A stretch of 19,688 nt of DNA from CAZKMM01 sp964553915. GTDB lineage: Bacteria > RBG-13-61-14 > DRUE01. Positions 1-7,001 of this stretch are shown one piece after another. The stretch lies in contig CAZKMM010000036.1 of the NCBI GenBank assembly GCA_964553915.1, forward strand, positions 1 through 19,688. The letters are read 5' to 3'. The position numbers were made by a program, and so were the translations under genes. A model generated the notes under the pieces. That model worked only from the letters and a program-made list of their open reading frames with translations, made no database searches and had not been told where the DNA came from. Within the stretch, counting starts at the first letter, position 1. The number at the start of each line of letters is the position of its first letter.

Positions 1-28
1 CCATCTCATAAGAAAACCTAAATCATCT

Positions 29-1513
29 TCACCCCCTTAAAAACCCTGCTCTTTTTTGGGGTTTTTGGAAGGTAAGTTCTTTTTGTAGGCTTTCTTGGAG
101 CATTTTGTAGGAGATTTTAGCTTGTTTGTTAGATTTTTTCTGAATGCTCAGGCTTTTCAGGGCGCTGAGGATTGCATTCTTTATGTGAGCCGGGCTTAGG
201 GGATAGGCACGGGCAAGCTCCTCAAGATTAACATCATCTGCAAGCGGAAGCCCTTTCAAATATTTCTGCCAGACCTTCACCCGCTCCTCAAACTCAGGAA
301 TGCCAAATTCCAGCTTTAAATTCAGCCGACGCTCAAGTGCCGGGTCAAGTGCCTGGGCAAAATTGGTGGTAAGAATGCAAATCCCATTAAACCGCTCAAT
401 CTCCTGCAAAAAGATATTGCGGAGCCTCTGCTCGGTGGCGTGCACGCTGGATGCGCTCATATAGCTCCTGGCACTAATCAGGGCATCTGCCTCATCAAAA
501 ACCAGCACCAGGTCTCTTTGCCGGGCGCTCCTGAAGCACTCCACCAGATTTTTCTCGCTCCCGCCATACCAGACATTAATCAATCTTTCATACCTTGCCA
601 ATCCCAGCTCTTTTCCCAGCTCGCCAGCAATTGCCTGAGCGGTATAGGTTTTGCCGGTTCCGGGCGGTCCGTAAAACAGGGCTAAAAATCCCATAGAACT
701 ATCTCCCAGAATTTTACGGGCAAGTTGCCGGGCTTCTTTGTCTTGATAAAAAGTCAGGCTCTCAACAATCGCCTGCCTCTTCTCCTCACCAAGCACCACA
801 TCTTCCAACATAACTTTTGAAGTAATAATCTCCAAAATCTGACTCTGCGGACGGATGAAAATGTCCAAATCATCCTCGTCACTCTCGCCTTCTTCAAAAA
901 ATAACAGGGCTTTTTGTGCCTGCTCCCCGAGCGACACCTCCGCATTTAGTAAGCCATCTCTTCTTACCCAAATTTTAAGCAATCGGTTTTTAATCAACCG
1001 GGAATTTGGAGCAAACAGATTGATATGCTTGATTGCCTGACTGATTTCTCCAAAAACAATGTTAAGAATCTCCCCTACAGAAATTCCAGCAAATCCAATC
1101 AATTCCCAAAGCGAGCTTTTCAAAAAATTTTTCAGCTCATCACCCAAAACCACAAGCAGAATCTTCTGCTCATTTCTGGTAAGTTGATATTTTTTAGCAA
1201 GTTGAGAAAAAGCCCGGGCAAGCGGGTCTTTGCCCGGATTTTCTAAAAAGGCAAAAAGCTCTGCCTCTCTTGTTTTAATTGCCCGGGCAAGCTTGGCTCT
1301 GCTTATTTTTGCTTCTCCATCTTCTTTGAGAACCCGGGAGCGTCTCCTGCGCCTTCTTTGAGAAACTCTCCGGGAGGAAGGCAAATGAATCTCCCCTGCC
1401 TGGATTTCCTGCTCCAGCTTCTCTTTTGCCTTTTCTTCCTGAATTCGGGCACGCTCGCTCCACAGGTAAATTAGCTCTCCTGCCAGCTGGAGAAATTCCT
1501 TTCTTTTTCCCAT
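29..1513 (-). CDS. AAA+ family ATPase with basic N-terminal region
   Basis: This 494-residue protein has one clear AAA+ module in its C-terminal half. The Walker A motif GPPGTGKT is at about 282-289, Walker B is LVFDEADAL with D340/E341, a sensor-1-like TTN is at 382-384, and an arginine-finger-like ERR is at 394-396. A helical segment follows, as expected for the AAA+ lid. The N-terminal half matches no family I recognise. It holds a charged, probably coiled region (20-40), a run of six arginines (53-58) and an acidic patch (206-216). The start is well supported by GGAGG six bases before ATG. AAA+ proteins of this kind remodel or unfold protein partners, but the target here is unknown. The gene diverges from the rnf operon, and its downstream neighbour lies outside the window. 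Some contractile-injection-system ATPases have a similar core, but no injection-system gene is visible here. The AAA+ call is firm; the role is unknown. Confidence 0.88.
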   Translation of the reverse strand: MGKRKEFLQLAGELIYLWSERARIQEEKAKEKLEQEIQAGEIHLPSSRRVSQRRRRRRSRVLKEDGEAKISRAKLARAIKTREAELFAFLENPGKDPLARAFSQLAKKYQLTRNEQKILLVVLGDELKNFLKSSLWELIGFAGISVGEILNIVFGEISQAIKHINLFAPNSRLIKNRLLKIWVRRDGLLNAEVSLGEQAQKALLFFEEGESDEDDLDIFIRPQSQILEIITSKVMLEDVVLGEEKRQAIVESLTFYQDKEARQLARKILGDSSMGFLALFYGPPGTGKTYTAQAIAGELGKELGLARYERLINVWYGGSEKNLVECFRSARQRDLVLVFDEADALISARSYMSASSVHATEQRLRNIFLQEIERFNGICILTTNFAQALDPALERRLNLKLEFGIPEFEERVKVWQKYLKGLPLADDVNLEELARAYPLSPAHIKNAILSALKSLSIQKKSNKQAKISYKMLQESLQKELTFQKPQKRAGFLRG

Positions 1514-1543
1514 CTTTTTCCTCCTTTCTATATTTTTTTCAAC

Positions 1544-1565
1544 AAAAAAACCGGACTTAGTCCGG
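1544..1565 (-). terminator. Terminator-like hairpin reading leftward, upstream of the AAA+ gene
   Basis: The sequence CCGGACTTAGTCCGG (1551-1565) is an almost perfect inverted repeat. It can form a stem of six GC-rich pairs with a three-base loop. On the minus strand it is followed directly by seven T residues (A-run 1544-1550 on the plus strand), the form of a Rho-independent terminator. It lies 30-50 bases before the AAA+ start codon and transcription reads into that gene, so it could be an attenuator, a stop for antisense transcripts from the rnf side, or a 5' stabilising hairpin. An AT-rich TATTATATT lies just upstream on the minus strand. If that is the -10 box, transcription would start inside the hairpin. 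The structure is clear; the function is not. Confidence 0.5.
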
Positions 1566-1646
1566 CATTAAATATAATAGCTTGCCGAAACGACAGATGC
1601 GGTCATTTTTCCAGGAAAAAATTTTTTAATTTTTTTGATTTTTTAC

Positions 1647-1675
1647 TTGCAATCTGAAAAGATTTGTGTTATGAA
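1647..1675 (+). promoter_or_regulatory. Putative sigma-70-type extended -10 promoter for rnfABCDGE
   Basis: TTGCAA (1647-1652, 4 of 6 to the -35 consensus) is followed by a 17-base spacer and TATGAA (1670-1675, 4 of 6 to the -10 consensus). A TGT immediately before the -10 gives the TGn of an extended -10 element. AT-rich tracts lie upstream (1616-1645). The predicted transcription start is near 1682, giving a leader of about 48 bases before rnfA. This is pattern matching only. Confidence 0.4.
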
Positions 1676-1729
1676 AGAATGAAGTTCAGCTTCAGAGAGT
1701 GACAGATTTTATTAGGCGGTCGGGAGCAA

Positions 1730-2314
1730 ATGGGATTAGTTTATTTTAAATTAGTAATAGGAGCGATACTGGTTAACAACTTTGTTCTCCATCGGTTTTT
1801 GGGGATTTGTCCGTTTTTGGGTGTAAGCAAGAAGCTGGAGACCTCGCTGGGAATGGGGATGGCAGTAATTTTCGTGATGACAATGGCGAGCTTTTTTACC
1901 TGGATTTTTTATCATTACCTTCTGGTTCCGCTTGACCTGGAATATCTGCAAACCATTGTCTTTATCCTGGTGATTGCCAGTCTGGTTCAGCTGGTGGAGA
2001 TGGTTTTGTTAAAGCAATTCCCGGCACTTTATGAGGCGCTGGGAATTTTTCTCCCTTTAATCACCACTAACTGTGCGATTCTGGGCGTGGCAGTGCTTAA
2101 TATTCAAAAGGAATATAATTTTCTGGAGAGTTTAGTTTTTGCTTTTTCTGCCGGGCTGGGCTTTACTCTGGCATTGATTTTAATGGCAGGAATTCGGGAA
2201 AGGCTGGAGCTGGCAGATATTCCCGAACCCCTGAAAGGAACCGCGATAGCTTTAATCACCGCCGGACTCCTTTCTTTAGCATTTATGGGCTTTGGGGGAT
2301 TAGTTAAAGAATAA
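1730..2314 (+). CDS. rnfA: Rnf complex subunit RnfA (ion-translocating oxidoreductase)
   Basis: RnfA is one of the two homologous six-helix membrane subunits of the Rnf complex, which moves electrons between ferredoxin and NAD+ and couples this to Na+ or H+ transport. The 194-residue length is normal. The family landmarks are visible: the NNFVLHRFLGICPFLG stretch near the N terminus, the TTNCAILGV segment, and a GLGFTLALILMAGIRERL stretch. In solved Rnf/NQR structures, paired cysteines in RnfA and RnfE (NqrE/NqrD) hold a membrane-embedded [2Fe-2S] cluster. The matching residues here are C27 and C115. The start has GGGAG close by, with only three bases to ATG, and there is no alternative in-frame start just upstream. 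It opens the operon behind a likely promoter. A 71-base gap separates it from rnfB, unlike the overlapping junctions downstream. Confidence 0.96.
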   Translation: MGLVYFKLVIGAILVNNFVLHRFLGICPFLGVSKKLETSLGMGMAVIFVMTMASFFTWIFYHYLLVPLDLEYLQTIVFILVIASLVQLVEMVLLKQFPALYEALGIFLPLITTNCAILGVAVLNIQKEYNFLESLVFAFSAGLGFTLALILMAGIRERLELADIPEPLKGTAIALITAGLLSLAFMGFGGLVKE

Positions 2315-2318
2315 ACTT

Positions 2319-2342
2319 ATAAGAAATAAAAAGGCTTCTTAT
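2319..2342 (+). other. AT-rich stem-loop between rnfA and rnfB
   Basis: ATAAGAA (2319-2325) pairs with TTCTTAT (2336-2342) across a ten-base loop. The stem is weak and has no following T-run, so it is not a convincing terminator. It sits in the only real intergenic gap inside the rnf operon and could affect mRNA processing or simply be chance AT-rich sequence. Confidence 0.2.
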
Positions 2343-2385
2343 CCATTAAGGAGTTTTTTAAAGAAATCTTCAGTGGAGAAAAAAA

Positions 2386-3300
2386 ATGCTCTGGGCAATT
2401 CTGACATTAGGGGGAATTGGGCTGTTTTTCAGTCTGGCGCTCGGAGTGTTTGCCAAGAAATTTGCGGTAGAGGTTGACCCGAGAATAGAACAGATTGCCG
2501 AGCTTCTTCCCAATGCTAACTGTGGCGCCTGCGGGTATCCGGGATGTTCTGGTTATGCCCGGGCAATGGTGGAGCAAGGTGTTCCCTGCGACCTCTGCCC
2601 GGCAGTGAGTGAAGAAAATGCCCAGAAAATTGCAGAGATTCTTGGTGTTGAGCTCAAGCTGGGCGAGAAGAAGGTTGCGGTGGTAAGATGCGGGGGAACC
2701 AATGATACTGCCAAAATCCGCTTTAATTATCTGGGAATTGAAGACTGCAGGTCTGCCCAGCTTTTTCAGGCAGGAAGCGGATTCAAAGCCTGCCCTTATG
2801 GGTGCCTGGGCTTGGGCTCCTGCCAGCGTGCCTGTCCGTTTGATGCCATCATAATGTTCAACGGGGTAGCAGTGGTCAACACAGAAAAATGCACTGGCTG
2901 TGGCAAATGTGTAGAGGTATGCCCGAGGGGAATTATTGAGCTGGTTCCCAAAAGTGCGGTTCAGGTGGTTCTCTGTATGAGCCAGCTCAAAGGGGCACAG
3001 ACCAAAAAAGTCTGTGCGGTGGGCTGTATTGCCTGCGGAATATGTGCCAAACGCTCTAAAGAAGATGCCATCAAAATGGAAGGAAACCTTCCAAAAATTG
3101 ATTATTCTGCTCCCAGCGAAAATTTTGCCCCCGCAGATGTCTGCCCGCAGTTCACCATTTTGGACCTGAGGGCATATCCTCAGCCTCTTATCTGGCTGGC
3201 ACAGGGCAGGGAGGAGCTAAAAAGAAAAAAGAAAGAGGAAAAGAAAAAGAAAGCAGAGAAAAAGCAGGCGCAAACCAGCTCAGGAGATAAAGCCCAATGA
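2386..3300 (+). CDS. rnfB: Rnf complex iron-sulfur subunit RnfB, with one ferredoxin cluster apparently lost
   Basis: RnfB is the iron-sulfur subunit thought to take electrons from ferredoxin. It has an N-terminal membrane helix (about 3-23), then the RnfB-type cluster motif NCGACGYPGC (C46, C49, C54, with C71 the likely fourth ligand). A complete two-cluster ferredoxin domain follows (C136, C140, C146, C150; C169, C172, C175, C179). A second ferredoxin-like domain is preceded by C197 and C210. Its first motif has C214, C217 and C220, but S224 stands in the usual fourth-cysteine place. Its second motif has P243, N246 and P249 in the first three cysteine places and keeps only C253. By the ferredoxin ligand rule, one cluster survives and the other is lost. 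The C terminus (278-293) is lysine-rich. At 304 residues it is the long type of RnfB. GGAG lies seven bases before ATG. The stop overlaps rnfC by four bases. Confidence 0.95.
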   Translation: MLWAILTLGGIGLFFSLALGVFAKKFAVEVDPRIEQIAELLPNANCGACGYPGCSGYARAMVEQGVPCDLCPAVSEENAQKIAEILGVELKLGEKKVAVVRCGGTNDTAKIRFNYLGIEDCRSAQLFQAGSGFKACPYGCLGLGSCQRACPFDAIIMFNGVAVVNTEKCTGCGKCVEVCPRGIIELVPKSAVQVVLCMSQLKGAQTKKVCAVGCIACGICAKRSKEDAIKMEGNLPKIDYSAPSENFAPADVCPQFTILDLRAYPQPLIWLAQGREELKRKKKEEKKKKAEKKQAQTSSGDKAQ

Positions 3301-4643
3301 AGCTTTTGACCTTCAAAGGTGGGGTGCATCCCCCGGAATATAAAGAGCTAACCTGTCATAAACCGGTTGAGGTATTTCCAGTTCCGGAGCGGGTTTTTGT
3401 TCCTTTAAGCCAGCATACTGGAGCACCTGCCAAGCCAGTGGTGAATAAAGGAGATGAGGTAAAAAGGGGGCAGTTGATTGCAGAGCCAAGCGCCTTTATC
3501 AGTGCCGGAATTCACTCACCAGTGGCAGGGGTGGTGAAGGGAATTGCGGATTATCCTCATCCTTTTGGCAATCTCCAGCCCGCGGTTGAGATAGAACCCA
3601 AGGAAGAGCAGGAGCTGGATTCCGGGCTGGAGCCAATTAAAGATTTTGAAAATGCAGAGCCTGAGGTTTTAAAAGAGCGGGTCAAACAGGCAGGAATTGT
3701 GGGAATGGGCGGAGCCACCTTTCCCACCTATGTTAAGCTTTCGCCTCCGCCAGATAAAAAAATAGATTCTGTGATAATCAATGGTGCGGAATGCGAGCCT
3801 TATATTACCGCAGACCATCGCCTGATGTTAGAGGCTCCGGAGAAAATCATCGGCGGGTTGAAAATTATTATGCGAATCCTGGGGGTAAAACGGGCATATC
3901 TGGGAATAGAAGCGAACAAGCCTGATGCAATTGTCAAGCTGGAGAAGCTGATTGAAGAGGTGCCAGGAGCAGAGGTGGTGGTTTTAAAAACCAAATATCC
4001 CCAGGGGGCAGAAAAGCAGTTAATCAAGGCAATTCTTAACCGGGAGGTGCCCAGCGGAGGACTTCCAATGGATGTTGGGGCACTGGTTCAGAATGTGGGC
4101 ACCACCTGCGCAATTTATGAAGCAGTGGTTTTGGGCAAGCCCTTGATTGAGCGAATTGTCACGGTCACTGGCTCTGGAATCAGTGAGCCGAAAAATCTTT
4201 ATGTGCCAATTGGCACCCCGATACAAAACCTGATTGAGTTCTGCGGGGGATTTGCCAAAAGACCGGGCAAGGTGATTCTGGGCGGTCCTATGATGGGCTT
4301 GGCACAGAGTGATTTAAAGGTGCCGGTGATTAAAGGCACCAATGCGGTTTTAGTTCTGGGAGATGATGAGCTGGATTTAACTCCCGCGGGTCCCTGCATC
4401 CGGTGCGGAAGATGTGCCAGAGCCTGCCCGATGGGTCTGGTGCCCAGTTTAATTGGCTCCTTTGTCCGCAGAGACCGAATAGAAGAAGCCGGGGAGCTGA
4501 ATGTGATGGATTGTATGGAATGCGGAAGCTGTGCTTATGTTTGCCCGGCGCATATTCCTCTGGTCCAGCTTTTCCGCTATGCCAAAAGTGAAATTGTGAA
4601 AAAACGGAAAAAAGAGCAGGCGAAAAAAGAGGAGAAAAAGTGA
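3297..4643 (+). CDS. rnfC: Rnf complex NADH-binding subunit RnfC
   Basis: RnfC is the peripheral subunit where NAD+/NADH and FMN bind in Rnf complexes. It resembles the NADH-dehydrogenase NuoF-like fold with two added [4Fe-4S] clusters. The N-terminal GGVHPP motif, a barrel-sandwich segment (HSPVAGVV, 73-80), the glycine-rich GMGGATFP (136-143), the INGAECEPY segment and QNVGTT (265-270) are all typical. The two C-terminal cluster motifs are complete: C367, C370, C373, C377 and C406, C409, C412, C416. The length of 448 residues is normal, and it lacks the long repetitive tail of enterobacterial RsxC. It ends in a lysine/glutamate-rich tail similar to that of RnfB. The ATG overlaps the rnfB stop (ATGA), with GGAG about ten bases upstream, and its own stop overlaps the GTG start of rnfD, indicating translational coupling. 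Confidence 0.97.
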   Translation: MKLLTFKGGVHPPEYKELTCHKPVEVFPVPERVFVPLSQHTGAPAKPVVNKGDEVKRGQLIAEPSAFISAGIHSPVAGVVKGIADYPHPFGNLQPAVEIEPKEEQELDSGLEPIKDFENAEPEVLKERVKQAGIVGMGGATFPTYVKLSPPPDKKIDSVIINGAECEPYITADHRLMLEAPEKIIGGLKIIMRILGVKRAYLGIEANKPDAIVKLEKLIEEVPGAEVVVLKTKYPQGAEKQLIKAILNREVPSGGLPMDVGALVQNVGTTCAIYEAVVLGKPLIERIVTVTGSGISEPKNLYVPIGTPIQNLIEFCGGFAKRPGKVILGGPMMGLAQSDLKVPVIKGTNAVLVLGDDELDLTPAGPCIRCGRCARACPMGLVPSLIGSFVRRDRIEEAGELNVMDCMECGSCAYVCPAHIPLVQLFRYAKSEIVKKRKKEQAKKEEKK

Positions 4644-5653
4644 GCGAGGCAAAAAAGCCAGAAGCGGAATTGAGATTATGGGTTAGCTCCAGCCCGCATA
4701 TTCACTCTGGAGAGAGCATTGCCGGGATTATGTGGCGGGTGAACCTGGCGCTTCTTCCTGCGACTTTGCTGGGAATTTATCTGTTCGGACTTCACGCCCT
4801 TCGGGTGATTCTGGTCACGCTTGCCTCCTCAGTGGTCACTGAGGCAATTCTGCTTAAAGTTTTCAAGCGAGATACCAGCATCTGGGATGGAAGTGCCTGG
4901 ATAACTGGCTTGCTTTTAGCCTTAAACCTTCCGCCCCGCTCCCCGAACTGGCTCTGCATTATCGGAGGGGTTTTTGCCATTTTAGTTGCCAAGCAGATTT
5001 TCGGGGGACTGGGGTATAATCCTTTTAACCCGGCACTTGCCAGCCGGGTGTTTCTTTTGATTGCTTTTCCGGAGCAGATGACCGCTTACTGGTATCAGCC
5101 GGTAAATAACTTTTTCGGAATCGTGAGCAAAACCGGAGCCAGCCCGCTGGGACTTTTAGACCAGGGCAGGCTGGGAGAACTCTTTGCCGGGTTTAAGCTC
5201 ACTGATTTATTTCTGGGCACCATCAATGGCTGTATTGGAGAGGTGTCGGTTCTGGCTTTGCTGGTCGGTGCGGGTTATTTACTCTGGAAGCGGATTATCA
5301 GCTGGGAGATTCCCATCAGCTATATTGCCACGGTGGGAGTGATAACCGGAATTTTCTGGCTGATTAATCCAGACCGGTATGTTTCGCCGGTATTTCATAT
5401 TTTTTCTGGGGGGCTGATGCTCGGTGCCTGGTTTATGGCAACGGATATGGTCACCAGTCCGATTACCCGGCTGGGGCAGATTATCTTTGGAATGGGCTGT
5501 GGTATAATAACCGCGGTGATTCGGCTGGTGCCGGGAGGATTTCCTGAAGGAGTGAGTTTTTCTATCCTGATAATGAATGCGGCGACTCCTTTACTTGACC
5601 GCTATACTCTGCCCAGAGTATTTGGCACCCGGAAAAAGGAGCTGGCAGGATGA
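4640..5653 (+). CDS. rnfD: Rnf complex membrane flavoprotein RnfD
   Basis: RnfD is a multi-helix membrane subunit homologous to NqrB. It carries FMN covalently bound through a phosphoester to a hydroxyl side chain. The 337-residue sequence shows the N-terminal SSSPHIHS motif, many hydrophobic helices, GGLGYNPFNPAL (122-133), and FMATDMVTSP near the C terminus. The attachment motif usually reads S/T-G-A-T. Here it is TGAS (165-168), so S168 would be the attachment residue, and the aspartate usual three positions before the T/S is V162. The start is GTG. GAGGAG lies five bases upstream, and the GTGA overlap with the rnfC stop makes this start convincing; the next Met is residue 31, which would remove conserved sequence. 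The stop overlaps rnfG by four bases. Flavin attachment normally needs the ApbE transferase, which is not in this window. Confidence 0.96.
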   Translation: MSEAKKPEAELRLWVSSSPHIHSGESIAGIMWRVNLALLPATLLGIYLFGLHALRVILVTLASSVVTEAILLKVFKRDTSIWDGSAWITGLLLALNLPPRSPNWLCIIGGVFAILVAKQIFGGLGYNPFNPALASRVFLLIAFPEQMTAYWYQPVNNFFGIVSKTGASPLGLLDQGRLGELFAGFKLTDLFLGTINGCIGEVSVLALLVGAGYLLWKRIISWEIPISYIATVGVITGIFWLINPDRYVSPVFHIFSGGLMLGAWFMATDMVTSPITRLGQIIFGMGCGIITAVIRLVPGGFPEGVSFSILIMNAATPLLDRYTLPRVFGTRKKELAG

Positions 5654-6294
5654 ATCAGAAGCCCGCAGGGATTGGAAGAATGGTGCTGGTGCTCACCAGC
5701 ATCTGTGTGGTAATGGCTTTTCTTTTGAGTCTGGTTTATAGCCAGACCGAAGAGCGAGCCAAAAAACAGCTGGAGCAACTTTTAGAGCGGAGCTTAAAGG
5801 AAATTCTGCCTGAATATGACAATTCTCCAGTTAAAGACCTAATCTACCTTGATGATAAAAAGGATAAAGAGCTGGCGCAAAAATGCGAATATGAGCTGAA
5901 CAAAGGATGCAGGATATATCCAGCAAAAAAAGGCAAAAAGCTGGTGGGACTTGCTCTCGGATGGCAGTCCAATAAGGGATTTGGCGGAACCATCCGAATG
6001 CTGGTGGGAATTACTCCCAAAGGGGAAATTACCGGAATCAATATCTTAAGTCATTCTGAAACTCCGGGGCTGGGCGCAAAAATCGCTGAGCCAGAATTTC
6101 AAAAGCAATTTTTGAAAAAGACCCTGAAGAATTTTAACTGGAAAGTGGATAAAGACGGCGGAGATGTAAAATCCATCACCGGTGCCACCATCAGCTCCCG
6201 GGCTATCACCGAGGCGGTCAGGCAGGCACTGGAATTTTATGATGCTCATAAAAAAATAATCCTGAAAAAGGCAGAAGAAAAATGCGGTTTATAA
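5650..6294 (+). CDS. rnfG: Rnf complex flavoprotein subunit RnfG
   Basis: RnfG is a subunit with one membrane anchor and an extracytoplasmic FMN-binding domain, homologous to NqrC. The 214-residue protein has an N-terminal hydrophobic helix (about 11-30) followed by a soluble domain. The flavinylation motif SITGATISS is at 175-183, with T180 as the expected covalent FMN attachment residue. The HSETPGLGAKI segment (135-145) is also characteristic. AAGGAG lies eight bases before the ATG, which overlaps the rnfD stop as ATGA. Its 3' end overlaps rnfE by 13 bases. Within the complex it passes electrons between the other flavin and iron-sulfur sites across the membrane. The family assignment is secure. 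Confidence 0.96.
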   Translation: MNQKPAGIGRMVLVLTSICVVMAFLLSLVYSQTEERAKKQLEQLLERSLKEILPEYDNSPVKDLIYLDDKKDKELAQKCEYELNKGCRIYPAKKGKKLVGLALGWQSNKGFGGTIRMLVGITPKGEITGINILSHSETPGLGAKIAEPEFQKQFLKKTLKNFNWKVDKDGGDVKSITGATISSRAITEAVRQALEFYDAHKKIILKKAEEKCGL

Positions 6295-6959
6295 GTGAAT
6301 TTTTAAAAGGGCTCTGGCGGGAAAATCCGATTTTCCGGATTGTTTTAGGAATGTGTCCGACTCTGGCAGTGACCACCAGCGCTTTTAATGGGCTGGGAAT
6401 GGGAGTCTGCACCACCTTTGTTCTCATCGGTTCCAATGTGGTAATCAGCTCCATCAAAAGTTTAATTCCCTCCCGGATTCGGATTCCCGCATTTATTGTG
6501 GTGATTGCTACTTTTGTCACGATGGTGGACTTGACCTTAAAAGCGGTTCAGATTGAACTATATCGGGCACTGGGCATATTCATCCCCCTGATTGTGGTCA
6601 ACTGCATTATTCTGGGAAGGGCAGAAGCCTTTGCCAGCAAGAATTCGGTCTGGCTCTCTCTGGCAGATGGCTTGGGAATGGGGATAGGATTTACCCTGAG
6701 CCTGTTTGTGCTTGGCTCGATCCGGGAAATTCTCGGGAACGGAACCATTACTCTGTTTCAATACTCAGATATTCTAGTAAAATATTCGGTGATGCCGAAA
6801 AGTTATGCCCCGGCAGTGGTGATGATTCTTCCTCCCGGCGCTTTCCTGGCTCTGGGTGCCTTGCTCGGCTTGATGAATAAAATCAACGAAAAAATCTACC
6901 AGAAGGAAAAAGAAGCCGGGCTGGAAATCTGCCTGGAAAAAGAAGACCAGAGCCATTGA
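6282..6959 (+). CDS. rnfE: Rnf complex membrane subunit RnfE
   Basis: RnfE is the partner of RnfA: a six-helix membrane protein of opposite topology that shares the membrane [2Fe-2S] cluster. The 225-residue sequence shows the family pattern NPIFRIVLGMCPTLAVT and the IPLIVVNCIILGRAEAFA segment. C25 and C108 match the cluster-ligand positions. GLGMGIGFTLSLFVLGSIRE is also characteristic. The start overlaps rnfG by 13 bases. The C terminus is a short hydrophilic tail. This completes the set A-B-C-D-G-E, in the order seen in proteobacterial operons rather than the C-D-G-E-A-B order of many clostridia. No terminator is visible before the next gene, 42 bases downstream. Confidence 0.96.
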   Translation: MRFISEFLKGLWRENPIFRIVLGMCPTLAVTTSAFNGLGMGVCTTFVLIGSNVVISSIKSLIPSRIRIPAFIVVIATFVTMVDLTLKAVQIELYRALGIFIPLIVVNCIILGRAEAFASKNSVWLSLADGLGMGIGFTLSLFVLGSIREILGNGTITLFQYSDILVKYSVMPKSYAPAVVMILPPGAFLALGALLGLMNKINEKIYQKEKEAGLEICLEKEDQSH

Positions 6960-7001
6960 ACCTTTCTTAACCAACCTCTTTTTGATAAAATCTTTTCCAG
7001 G

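Noticed and set aside
1213..1292. Repeated GCCCGGGCAAGC segments within the AAA+ gene as binding sites
   Set aside because: They encode Leu-Ala-Arg-Ala in conserved frame and reflect codon preference; the same palindrome recurs elsewhere in coding sequence of this window.
1573..1578. Perfect TATAAT on the plus strand as an rnf promoter
   Set aside because: No -35-like hexamer lies 16-18 bases upstream; that position is inside the hairpin. The site at 1647-1675 is a better candidate.
1679..1702. Seven-codon ATG...TGA reading frame before rnfA as a leader peptide
   Set aside because: It lacks a convincing ribosome binding site and has no run of regulatory codons or following attenuator.
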